A stretch of DNA of 60,494 bases from an uncultured Acetatifactor sp. (GTDB taxonomy: Bacteria > Bacillota > Clostridia > Lachnospirales > Lachnospiraceae): positions 45,401 through 105,894 of the forward strand of contig CAJUAP010000002.1 in the NCBI GenBank assembly GCA_910584435.1. The letters are read 5' to 3'. A program made the position numbers and the translations under genes. Below the pieces are notes generated by a model. The model made no database searches. It saw only the letters and a list, made by a program, of their open reading frames with translations, and was not told the origin of the DNA. This document shows, one piece after another, positions 1-7,756 of this stretch (position 1 is the stretch's first letter; every line of letters begins with the position of its first letter).

Positions 1-94
1 GGAACATTAAGGCCATCTTTTTCATTCTGTGTTTTCACTGGAACATTAAGGCCATCTTTTTCATTCTGTGTTTTCACTGGAACATTAAGGCCAT
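1..94 (-). repeat. 39-bp tandem repeat, 2.4 copies, cut by window edge
   Basis: A 39-bp unit starting GGAACATTAAGGCCAT occurs at 1, 40 and 79 (the last copy is partial). The unit is 13 codons long. On the minus strand exactly one frame is open, giving the repeating peptide DGLNVPVKTQNEK. Two plus-strand frames are also open, so the coding strand is inferred from the neighbouring minus-strand gene. The array probably continues outside the window. Confidence 0.9.
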
Positions 95-112
95 GTTTGA
101 TCCCTGCCACAA

Positions 113-148
113 TTCCTTTTCTTATTCCTATTCCTTTTCTTATTCCTA
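113..148 (-). repeat. 18-bp tandem repeat, 2 copies
   Basis: An 18-bp unit (TTCCTTTTCTTATTCCTA on the plus strand) occurs at 113 and 131. On the minus strand it reads as Arg-Lys-Gly-Ile-Gly-Ile in the same frame as the 39-bp array. The stretch between the stop codon of the hypothetical gene (160) and the window edge is therefore one uninterrupted minus-strand frame. Confidence 0.7.
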
Positions 149-159
149 TTCTTATGCCT

Positions 160-900
160 CTACTTTTTCGTTGATAATTTACTGTATTCTCCCCTCCTGT
201 CATAAGAATCCAGTAAATAGCTGTCATCCGTCCGAAAACAGTCCAGTTTTGCTTCATCCCTGCGGACTTTACTGCGCTTGCGCAAATCCTCCCTGGGCTG
301 CTCCTGTTTTGCATGAAACGAGTTCTCCGGCTGGAACCGGAAGAAACTGCCTGGCAGGTGTCCGGCCAGCTGGCCTGTAATATCCTTAAATTTCACTCGA
401 ATCTTCTGCCACATGCTCTCCTGCCGAATGCCGGGGTCTCCCGCTCCTGCTGCCGCGGCATTGTGAAGCATGGTCTGCGGATTCACTGCCGTAGCCGCAG
501 CAGCAATCTGAGGCGTATGTATTGTCTGTGTGATATCCTGCTGTCGGCTGTCCCGGCCCGCCGTATCTCTGCCGGAATTGTCCGCAGAATTACTGTCATA
601 AATCTGAGCCATGACCTGTGCGCTTCCTGTCTTATCACCGGCCTGTCCTGCACTGCTCCCCTCACTGCCGTTCCAGAAGCCTTTCAGCATACGCTTGCCG
701 CTGCCCAATGTTCTATCCAGCCAGGCTGCCAGAGAAAACTGACCGTCCTGCTGTGTATCCGTCTGCTGAAGCTGTGCAGCAGTTCTGGCAGCCGAAGCTG
801 TGGCACCACCCTCTTGATTGACATGAGAATGATCGTGCGCACAAGCCGTCACCTGATGCATCGCCGCACCGTGTTCACTTCCGATTCCTCCCAGCTGCAT
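160..900 (-). CDS. Hypothetical protein, possibly frameshifted at its 3' end
   Basis: 246 residues, family not recognised. The ATG at 900 is preceded by GGGAGG at good spacing. The N-terminal half is rich in Ala, Gln, His and Asp. A segment around residues 56-80 (LAAWLDRTLGSGKRMLKGFW) looks like an amphipathic anchor; the C-terminal third is highly charged. There are no convincing transmembrane helices. The frame ends ACG AAA AAG TAG. Removing one A of the A5 tract, or a +1 slip, would join it to the Gly-Ile-Arg-Lys stretch and the 13-residue repeats that run to the window edge. This may be a phase-variable or frameshifted gene; the present stop could equally be genuine. Confidence 0.6.
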   Translation of the reverse strand: MQLGGIGSEHGAAMHQVTACAHDHSHVNQEGGATASAARTAAQLQQTDTQQDGQFSLAAWLDRTLGSGKRMLKGFWNGSEGSSAGQAGDKTGSAQVMAQIYDSNSADNSGRDTAGRDSRQQDITQTIHTPQIAAAATAVNPQTMLHNAAAAGAGDPGIRQESMWQKIRVKFKDITGQLAGHLPGSFFRFQPENSFHAKQEQPREDLRKRSKVRRDEAKLDCFRTDDSYLLDSYDRRGEYSKLSTKK

Positions 901-973
901 CCTCTGCCTCCCTTCCGCTGCACCTGATATCCCGTCAGCTCTCCATTCAGCACATATATCCCCTCTCCGCGCC

Positions 974-1624
974 TTATTGCAGTCTGTCCATAAATTTCTC
1001 TACATTTTTCGTAATATTATCCCGGAAGACGGCAGAGCCGGACACAATCACATTGGCGCCTGCCTCCAACGCCTGTTCCACATTGTCCAGCCGAATACCG
1101 CCATCCACCTCGATATCTGTGCGGAGCCCTTTCTCCATGACCATTGTGCGGATTTCTCTTACTTTATCCAAACACTCCGGCATCAGCTTCTGGCCGCCGA
1201 AACCCGGCTCCACGGTCATCACCAGTACCATATCCACTAATTTCAGGTAAGGTTCCACCGCTTTGGCAGGCGTGGCGGGCTTAATGGTAATTGCGGCCTT
1301 CTTCCCACGAAATCTAATCTTCTCAATGGTGCTCACCACATCTTCCGCAGCTTCCAGGTGAAAATTAATCAAATCAGCGCCGCAATCAGCAAATTCATGA
1401 ATATAATGCTCCGGTTTCTCTATCATCAAATGCACATCAAAGAAGATATCCGAACAGTTTCGGATAGAAGCTATCACAGGCATTCCAAAGGAAATGGACG
1501 GTACAAACACGCCGTCCATAACATCTATATGAAGGTATTTTGCCCCTGCATGTTCCGCTTCCCTTATCTGCTCTCCAAGCCTGCTGAAATCCGCTGCTAA
1601 AATAGATGGTGATAATATATTCAT
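974..1624 (-). CDS. rpe: Ribulose-phosphate 3-epimerase
   Basis: 216 residues, usual family length. It interconverts D-ribulose 5-phosphate and D-xylulose 5-phosphate in the cytosolic non-oxidative pentose phosphate pathway. The TIM-barrel motifs are present: LSPSILAADF at the N-terminus, metal ligands His32, Asp34, His65 and Asp174, the EPGFGGQ phosphate loop (139-145) and VDGGI. The ATG at 1624 is preferred over the upstream ATG at 1639, because the upstream ATGAGGAGG contains the AGGAGG ribosome site that serves 1624. It lies downstream of the pentose operon but beyond its terminator and a separate amidase gene, so it is probably transcribed independently. Confidence 0.95.
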   Translation of the reverse strand: MNILSPSILAADFSRLGEQIREAEHAGAKYLHIDVMDGVFVPSISFGMPVIASIRNCSDIFFDVHLMIEKPEHYIHEFADCGADLINFHLEAAEDVVSTIEKIRFRGKKAAITIKPATPAKAVEPYLKLVDMVLVMTVEPGFGGQKLMPECLDKVREIRTMVMEKGLRTDIEVDGGIRLDNVEQALEAGANVIVSGSAVFRDNITKNVEKFMDRLQ

Positions 1625-1727
1625 CCTCAGCCTCCTCATTTGAACATCTGCTGTTTCCTTATATACGCTTCTATATATACAACTCTATGTATACTTCCAC
1701 ATATACGCTTCTATTTTAGCAAAGATA

Positions 1728-2921
1728 TTACAACTTGTCCACGTCCTTTTTCAGTTCTTCCCATGCATCCGGATGTTCCGTAAAATACAGGGGGCATTTT
1801 TTGCCGCCGCAGTCGTAATGGCGCAGTATATCCTCCGATTCAAGATCATATACTTCCAACAGCCACTTTAAGAGCGCAATCAATGAATCATATGTTTCCT
1901 GCGTAAAGGAACCATCCTTCTCCAAATGACAGCATTCAATGGATATGGAATCGAAATTCCGGCTTTTCACGGCATAGGCAATCTCGTCCAGCGGAACACA
2001 TTGAATAATTTCTCCTTCATAGCCAATGATGAAATGCGCACTGACACTGGCCAGATGCTCGTCCTTCTGTCTCTCAAAATAGCTGCGGTTCTGCGCGGCA
2101 CTGGTTCCCGCATTGGCAGTGTAATGAACAAAAATATTGGTAACGGATTCCAGCGCGTCCCCCGGCCTGGAATATTCATTAGGTGTCAGAAAGTCCTCCG
2201 TCCATTCGGGATGCTTTGCAAATTCCGTTGCAGGTATTCCCTGAACAAGAACCGTGTCCGGCTGTACGGCATCTAACTGCTTCGGCGGCACATTTTCCGC
2301 ACTGTTTACAACAGCATCTCCTTTGGGATTCCGATCGGCCGCCGATACCCGGTTATTCCTCACCAGCAATGTCACTGCCAGACATAACAGGCACATAACC
2401 CAAATACTTACCGCTATCCGCTGCATCATCACGCGCTTTCTGCGGCGGTACCTTGCAATGCGGCGTGCTGCGGCAGAATGATTTGAATTTCCCGCATGCC
2501 CAACGGCAACCCGGCGGTTCGCAGACGGCGCATATCCGGCCCGAGTACGGCGATTGGGTATTTGTGCATACCCTGTTGTAATTTGTCGGCTGGATGGTTT
2601 CCTGTTCCCGGCGGCACTGCGTACATTGACCGTCTCCTCATACCCAGTCGCCTCCCGGCGAACAAATGATTCCCCGCGGCGGTTCACACCTTCCCCATAC
2701 CCGGCCACACTGCGGCGTTCATAGACTTCCCTGCCCCTTGCAGACGACGAACTGCCGTTTCCTGCCTTCCGCTGGCTGCGCACTTGATTTCTGCGCTCTT
2801 CCTCATAATCCAGCAGATAAGGATTCCGTCTTTCAACCATAACCTCCGCGCTGTCTTCTCTTACCCCTATTTCAATACTACGTCCATTGTATCTGTGCAC
2901 CTTATTATCATGCTGTACCAT
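1728..2921 (-). CDS. Membrane-anchored N-acetylmuramoyl-L-alanine amidase (Amidase_2)
   Basis: 397 residues. Predicted to cleave the bond between N-acetylmuramic acid and the stem peptide of peptidoglycan. Residues 1-165 are a very basic, low-complexity cytoplasmic region with repeated Arg-Arg and Ala-Gly-Tyr blocks. One transmembrane helix lies at about 170-187, then a linker and an extracytoplasmic amidase domain at about 255-390. Zinc ligands expected for Amidase_2 are visible: His266 in FVHYT, His368 in RHYDCGG and Cys376 in KKCP. The ATG at 2921 follows GAGGTGGAG. The long basic N-tail is unusual for an amidase; it might bind nucleic acid or partner proteins, but nothing in it identifies a known domain. 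Confidence 0.88.
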   Translation of the reverse strand: MVQHDNKVHRYNGRSIEIGVREDSAEVMVERRNPYLLDYEEERRNQVRSQRKAGNGSSSSARGREVYERRSVAGYGEGVNRRGESFVRREATGYEETVNVRSAAGNRKPSSRQITTGYAQIPNRRTRAGYAPSANRRVAVGHAGNSNHSAAARRIARYRRRKRVMMQRIAVSIWVMCLLCLAVTLLVRNNRVSAADRNPKGDAVVNSAENVPPKQLDAVQPDTVLVQGIPATEFAKHPEWTEDFLTPNEYSRPGDALESVTNIFVHYTANAGTSAAQNRSYFERQKDEHLASVSAHFIIGYEGEIIQCVPLDEIAYAVKSRNFDSISIECCHLEKDGSFTQETYDSLIALLKWLLEVYDLESEDILRHYDCGGKKCPLYFTEHPDAWEELKKDVDKL

Positions 2922-3058
2922 TTCTCCACCTCATTATACCTTTGCTCCGGCATCCTCATAATGCTCTTCCCCAAAGGCCGAAATCATATGATATTTATAC
3001 TATAAAGCAAAAATGTATCATATTTGTCTCGAAAAGTATTAAGGTTTTACTAAGAATT

Positions 3059-3094
3059 GAAGAAAGGCTTCGGGAATCCCCAAAGCCTTTCTTC
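3059..3094 (-). terminator. Rho-independent terminator of the pentose operon
   Basis: A perfect 12-bp stem, GAAGAAAGGCTT (3059-3070) with AAGCCTTTCTTC (3083-3094), has a 12-nt loop. It lies 16 bases after the stop of the transketolase C-terminal subunit on the minus strand. The following tract is T-rich but not a pure run. Confidence 0.75.
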
Positions 3095-3110
3095 GGTAAA
3101 TAATATCATA

Positions 3111-4055
3111 TTACATAAATTCTTTGACAGACTTATAAACCCCCTCCGCATCCAGGCCATACTTCTGTACCAGCGCCGCCGCACTGCCGGACTCGCCGAA
3201 GACATCCTGCATACCAAGCTTCTTCACCAGTGTCGGATGATTTGCGCTCAGACAATCGCACACTGCGCTGCCAAGTCCGCCGATCACGGAATGTTCCTCC
3301 ACCGTAACCACCTTTCCGGTCTTCTTCGCGCTGTTGATAATGATTTCCTCGTCCAGGGGCTTAATTGTACAGATGCTCACAATCTCGGCACTGATTCCGT
3401 CCGCTGCCAGCTTTTCCGCTGCTCTAAGAGCGGAATCCACACAGATTCCCGTTGCCACAACGGTCACATCGGTACCTTCCCTGACAATGGAACCCTTGCC
3501 AATCTCAAATTTATAACCGGGCTTATCATTGATCACCGGCACTGCCGCACGTCCAAAACGGATAAATACAGGCCCTTCATACTCCAATGCCGCACGAACC
3601 GCTGCCTTCGCTTCCACATCATCCGCCGGACACATCACCACCATACCGGGAATCGTTCTCATCAGGGCAATGTCCTCATTACACTGATGAGTTGCGCCAT
3701 CCTCGCCCACCGTAATGCCCGCATGGGTGGCACCGATTTTCACATTCAGATGGGGATACCCTATAGAGTTGCGCACCTGCTCAAAAGCACGCCCTGCTGC
3801 AAACATGGCAAAGGAACTCACAAAAGGAATCTTGCCTGTCAGCGACAGTCCCGCCGCTACACCCATCATATTTGCCTCTGCAATGCCGCAGTCAATATGC
3901 CGTTCCGGATACGCCTTCCGGAAAATACTGGTCTTGGTTGCCGTCGCAAGATCCGCATCCAGTACGACCAGATTCGGAAATTCTTCCGCCAATTCCTTCA
4001 GTGCATTGCCATAGCTTTCACGGGTTGCAATTTTAACTACTGTCTGATCTGCCAT
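3111..4055 (-). CDS. Transketolase, C-terminal subunit
   Basis: 314 residues, the usual size of the separate pyrimidine-binding plus C-terminal subunit of split transketolases. With its partner it transfers two-carbon ketol units between sugar phosphates using thiamine diphosphate. Visible features are the catalytic Glu region (DCGIAEANMMGVAAGL), the FEQVRN motif, the GATHAGITVGEDGATHQ loop and a C-terminal Rossmann-like part with TVEEHSVIGGLGSA. The start ATG shares one base with the TAA of the N-terminal subunit (TAATG), so translation is probably coupled for one-to-one assembly. Transaldolase is not in the window. Confidence 0.95.
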   Translation of the reverse strand: MADQTVVKIATRESYGNALKELAEEFPNLVVLDADLATATKTSIFRKAYPERHIDCGIAEANMMGVAAGLSLTGKIPFVSSFAMFAAGRAFEQVRNSIGYPHLNVKIGATHAGITVGEDGATHQCNEDIALMRTIPGMVVMCPADDVEAKAAVRAALEYEGPVFIRFGRAAVPVINDKPGYKFEIGKGSIVREGTDVTVVATGICVDSALRAAEKLAADGISAEIVSICTIKPLDEEIIINSAKKTGKVVTVEEHSVIGGLGSAVCDCLSANHPTLVKKLGMQDVFGESGSAAALVQKYGLDAEGVYKSVKEFM

Positions 4056-4897
4056 TATGCTTCACCTGCTTTCTCTAATTCTGCACCGATTTTCTCCAAA
4101 TCGGCCATGGCCACTGCATACTCTTCATCATTGGGTGCTTTGCCATGCCAGTCTATGCTGTTCTCCATAAAGGATACACCCTTGCCCTTTAAGCTGTGCA
4201 TTACAATGCAGGTAGGACATCCTTTGGTCTTCCTTGCCTCCTGAAAAGCCCCCCGGAGCGCATCAAAGTCATGGGCATCCACATTAATTACATAAAAGTT
4301 AAATGCTTCAAACTTCTTGTCAATGGGGTAGGGGGAGCAGACTTGATCGATGGGGCCGTCAATCTGCAGATTATTATTGTCCACAATCACGCACAGATTG
4401 TCCAGCTTGCGGAACCCGGCGAACATGGCAGCCTCCCACACCTGGCCTTCCTCGATTTCGCCGTCTCCCAATAAAGTATATACCCGATAATCCTTACCGC
4501 CCATTTTGGCGCCAAGCGCCATACCTGCTGCCGCGGAGATTCCCTGTCCCAGAGAACCTGAGGACATATCCACGCCGGGGATATGAATGCAGGGGTGGCC
4601 CTGCAGGTAAGACCCCAGCTTCCGAAGTGTTGTCAAATCCTCTACCGGGAAAAATCCCCTGTTTGCCAGCGCCGAATAAAGTCCGGGGGCATTGTGTCCT
4701 TTTGACAGCACAAAGCGGTCTCTGTCTTCCTTGTCAGGATGTTCAGGATCAATGTTCATCTCTTCAAAATACAGAAAAGTAAACACATCTGCCGAAGACA
4801 GTGAGCCTCCGGGATGCCCCGCCTTTGCGCTGTGAACTGCCGTGACAATACCCTTGCGCACGTCATTCGCATGCTTCTGCAGTTCTAAATTATTCAT
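4055..4897 (-). CDS. Transketolase, N-terminal (ThDP pyrophosphate-binding) subunit
   Basis: 280 residues from the ATG at 4897, chosen because GGAGGAG lies just upstream; a longer frame to 4936 has no such site. It carries the pyrophosphate-binding half: SAKAGHPGGSLS, KGHNAPGLYSAL, the metal-binding GDGEIEEGQVWE followed by NNNLQIDG (GDG-x-NN motif), and HSLKGKGVSFME. It needs the adjacent C-terminal subunit for activity. Its place after araD suggests that D-xylulose 5-phosphate made from L-ribulose is passed directly into the non-oxidative pentose phosphate pathway. Confidence 0.94.
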   Translation of the reverse strand: MNNLELQKHANDVRKGIVTAVHSAKAGHPGGSLSSADVFTFLYFEEMNIDPEHPDKEDRDRFVLSKGHNAPGLYSALANRGFFPVEDLTTLRKLGSYLQGHPCIHIPGVDMSSGSLGQGISAAAGMALGAKMGGKDYRVYTLLGDGEIEEGQVWEAAMFAGFRKLDNLCVIVDNNNLQIDGPIDQVCSPYPIDKKFEAFNFYVINVDAHDFDALRGAFQEARKTKGCPTCIVMHSLKGKGVSFMENSIDWHGKAPNDEEYAVAMADLEKIGAELEKAGEA

Positions 4898-5069
4898 CGT
4901 CTCCTCCATTCCACCGTACCGTCTGTCCGCAGACATTACATACGATCTGTTTCTTCTTTTATTATGATATTCGTGAAATAGCTGTCAGCTGTTTTCTGTT
5001 CTGCATAGAAGAAATGCCAGTCTGCTCTCTGTGCATTCTCTTTTCAACCGTCAGAATGTCAGCCTTTGA

Positions 5070-5768
5070 TTATAATGTCTGCCCATAATAAGCATTCGCA
5101 CCATGTTTTCTGTAATAATGTTTGTCCTGAAGCTCCTGAGGTGCCGGTTGAATGTGGTGATTAATGGCCTCCGCACGATAAGCCATTTTCGCCACTTCCT
5201 CTAAAACCACTGCATTGTGTACCGCCTCCCTGGCATCCTTTCCCCAGGCAAACGGACCATGGTTCTTACAGAGCACCGCCGGGACGGACACAGGATCCTT
5301 GCACATCCGCCTGAATTCATTGACAATCAAATGCCCCGTATTCTCCTCATATGCCTCTGCAATTTCTTCCGCATAGAGGCATCTGATACAGGGAACTTCC
5401 CCATAGAAGTAATCCGCATGGGTGGTGCCGTAACAGGGAATGCCCCTGCCTGCCTGGGCCCAACTGGTTGCATAGGAGGAATGGGTATGTACAATACCTC
5501 CCACTTCAGGAAACGCCTTATAAAGTTCCGCATGGGTGGCTGTGTCAGAAGAGGGATGATAGCGTCCCTCCACCTTCTTACAATTCAAGTCCACCACCAC
5601 CATGTCCTCCGGTGTCAGCTTATCATATTCCACACCGCTGGGCTTAATGACAAACAGCCCTGTCTCACGGTCAAGCGCACTGGCATTTCCCCAGGTAAAA
5701 GTCACAAGGCCATACTTGGGCAAATCCATATTTGCTTCATATACCAACTGTTTCAGTTCCTCTAACAT
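5070..5768 (-). CDS. araD: L-ribulose-5-phosphate 4-epimerase
   Basis: 232 residues, normal length for class II aldolase/epimerase enzymes. Converts L-ribulose 5-phosphate to D-xylulose 5-phosphate. Zinc-site motifs are visible: HTHSSYATSWAQAGR around residues 95-110, the GTTHADYF segment, and NHGPFAWGKDA near 169-180; SSDTATHAELY provides the substrate loop. The start ATG at 5768 follows GGAAAGGATAG. It lies 90 bp after the FGGY kinase and before transketolase, supporting an L-arabinose, L-ribulose or L-xylulose route. An L-arabinose isomerase is not present in the window. Fuculose aldolase is a relative, but the motif set and neighbours favour AraD. Confidence 0.93.
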   Translation of the reverse strand: MLEELKQLVYEANMDLPKYGLVTFTWGNASALDRETGLFVIKPSGVEYDKLTPEDMVVVDLNCKKVEGRYHPSSDTATHAELYKAFPEVGGIVHTHSSYATSWAQAGRGIPCYGTTHADYFYGEVPCIRCLYAEEIAEAYEENTGHLIVNEFRRMCKDPVSVPAVLCKNHGPFAWGKDAREAVHNAVVLEEVAKMAYRAEAINHHIQPAPQELQDKHYYRKHGANAYYGQTL

Positions 5769-5858
5769 TGATTCTATCCTTTCCCTTTCTGCCGCGGATA
5801 ATATTCCAGCTGTAAAAGTTTCTTACCGGCTTCTGCCTCCCGTTTCCGGAATTTTATT

Positions 5859-7463
5859 TTAATCTGTAAGACCTTCCACCGCCGCCTTTTCCGCAGACAA
5901 AGTTTTCTTGTATTTCTCAATAAACGCATCAAAGCCTGCCACATCTTCCGGCTTAGGCGCCACTGTAGTACCGGTCTGCCCTGCAAAAATTCTGCTGCTC
6001 AGATAGTCGGAAAGGCTCTCAGCGTCCGTCTTCTCGCTCATGTACGCTGCCAGCACTGCCATTCCCCATGCGCCGCCCTCACTGGCCGTATCCATCACCG
6101 TCACAGGAGCATTCATAGCCGCTGCCATCAGCTGCTGCCCCACAACAGGCGTTTTGAACAATCCCCCATGCCCTGTAAGGGAATCTACTTTTACCTGCTC
6201 TTCCTTCATCAGGATATCATTGCCAATCTTCAATGCCGCCATAGCACTGTACAAATGAGTTCTCATGAAATTTGCCAGGGTAAATCTGGCATCCGGCATA
6301 CGGACGAACATGGGTCTGCCCTCTTCCAGTCCGGTCACCGGTTCTCCCGATAAATAATTGTATGCCATCAGTCCGCCGCAGTCCGCATCCGCTGACAGCG
6401 CCTCCCGGTACAGTCTGCCGTATAACTCGTTTTTATCCGGCTTCATACCCCATTTCCCGGCAAACTCTTCAAACAGGTTCACCCACGCATTTAAATCGGA
6501 GGTACAGTTATTGCAATGTACCATGGCCACAGGACTTCCGTCCGGTGTTGTCACCATATCAATCTCCTCATGTACCTTTGACAATGCCTTTTCCGTAACC
6601 ACCATGGAGAATATGGAAGTGCCTGCGGATATATTGCCGGTTCTCACCCTGACACTGTTGGTTGCCGTCATGCCGGTACCTGCATCGCCCTCGGGAGGGC
6701 ACATCGGTATACCTGCACACAGATTACCTTCCGGATCAAGCAGCTTTGCACCTTCCTCTGTGAGCACACCTGCATTTTCCCCTGCACAGAGCACTTTGGG
6801 CAGAATATCCCGAAGCTTCCAGCCGAAATTCCTCTCTGCCACCAGTTCGTCAAACTGCCGAAGCATTTTCCCATCATAATCACAGACTGCCGAATCAATG
6901 GGAAACATTCCGGATGCCTCTCCTATGCCCAGCACCTTCTCCCCTGACAATTTCCAGTGGATATAGCCTGCCAATGTGGTAAAATACGCAATCTCCTTTA
7001 CATGCTCCTCACCGCTCAAAATTGCCTGATACAGATGCGCAATGCTCCATCTCTGAGGAATATTGAAATCAAACACGGAAATCAGCTTCTTACAAGCCGC
7101 CCCTGTCATGGTATTGCGCCAGGTGCGGAAAGGCACCAGCAGCTCTCCCGCCGCATTAAAGGGCATATACCCATGCATCATACCGGAGAAACCCATAGCA
7201 GCCAGCTTTGTGATCTTCACCCCATACTTTGCCCACACATCCTCTGTGAGGCTTTTGTAACAGCCCTGAAGCCCCTTCCAGATATCTTCCAGGCTGTAAG
7301 TCCAGATATGGTTCTCCAGACGATTCTCCCAATCCCAGGTTCCCATAGCAACAGGCTGATGACTTTCATCTACCAGCACCGCCTTGATACGGGTGGAGCC
7401 GAATTCCAGGCCAAAGACTGCCTTCCCCTCCTGGATTGCTTTTTTCGTTGCTTCACTTATCAT
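5859..7463 (-). CDS. FGGY-family carbohydrate kinase, ribulokinase-like
   Basis: 534 residues, typical FGGY size. Expected to phosphorylate a ketopentose such as L-ribulose with ATP. The N-terminal phosphate-binding segment (GLEFGSTRIKAVLVD), the middle substrate region (GFSGMMHGYMPF, FRTWRNT) and a C-terminal ATP domain with LTGHGGLFKTPVVGQQ and ASEGGAWGMA are all visible. The ATG at 7463 is preferred to TTG at 7466, because GAGGG sits seven bases before it. It is first in the operon and its sigma-A-like promoter lies at 7630-7658. Substrate assignment rests on araD downstream; some relatives are annotated only as ATPase or xylulokinase. Confidence 0.88.
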   Translation of the reverse strand: MISEATKKAIQEGKAVFGLEFGSTRIKAVLVDESHQPVAMGTWDWENRLENHIWTYSLEDIWKGLQGCYKSLTEDVWAKYGVKITKLAAMGFSGMMHGYMPFNAAGELLVPFRTWRNTMTGAACKKLISVFDFNIPQRWSIAHLYQAILSGEEHVKEIAYFTTLAGYIHWKLSGEKVLGIGEASGMFPIDSAVCDYDGKMLRQFDELVAERNFGWKLRDILPKVLCAGENAGVLTEEGAKLLDPEGNLCAGIPMCPPEGDAGTGMTATNSVRVRTGNISAGTSIFSMVVTEKALSKVHEEIDMVTTPDGSPVAMVHCNNCTSDLNAWVNLFEEFAGKWGMKPDKNELYGRLYREALSADADCGGLMAYNYLSGEPVTGLEEGRPMFVRMPDARFTLANFMRTHLYSAMAALKIGNDILMKEEQVKVDSLTGHGGLFKTPVVGQQLMAAAMNAPVTVMDTASEGGAWGMAVLAAYMSEKTDAESLSDYLSSRIFAGQTGTTVAPKPEDVAGFDAFIEKYKKTLSAEKAAVEGLTD

Positions 7464-7629
7464 CAACTTCCCTCACTTCCGCGCCGCCTTCTCTTCCGCT
7501 TCCAGGTACAATGCTCTCCGCTGCCCTGAGCCTGCGGCGGCAGCGCATACCAAGACTCAAGGCAATAGGAACACCCCCCGGCCCTATCCGACAATATGCC
7601 AGGTTCCGTCCCGATCTTTACCTAATTCC

Positions 7630-7658
7630 AGTATAGAAAAAATATACCACAAAGTCAA
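7630..7658 (-). promoter_or_regulatory. Sigma-A-type promoter of the pentose operon
   Basis: On the minus strand TTGACT (7658-7653) and TATACT (7635-7630) are separated by exactly 17 bases. They point toward the FGGY kinase 167 bases downstream. The long leader could hold an operator, but no clear palindrome was recognised. Confidence 0.7.
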
Positions 7659-7756
7659 TAATACTTTTACATAATCCGCACTGCTGCCATTCCGTCCGAA
7701 TAGGAATGCGCTCTCCCTCATATACTGTACCAATATTCTATTGATAAGGTGATTTT

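Noticed and set aside
313..927. Plus-strand frame of 204 codons
   Set aside because: Antisense of the hypothetical gene at 160-900, which has a good ribosome site.
3057..4244. Plus-strand open frame of 395 codons
   Set aside because: Lies fully antisense to the split transketolase genes; no ribosome site and no protein-like motifs.
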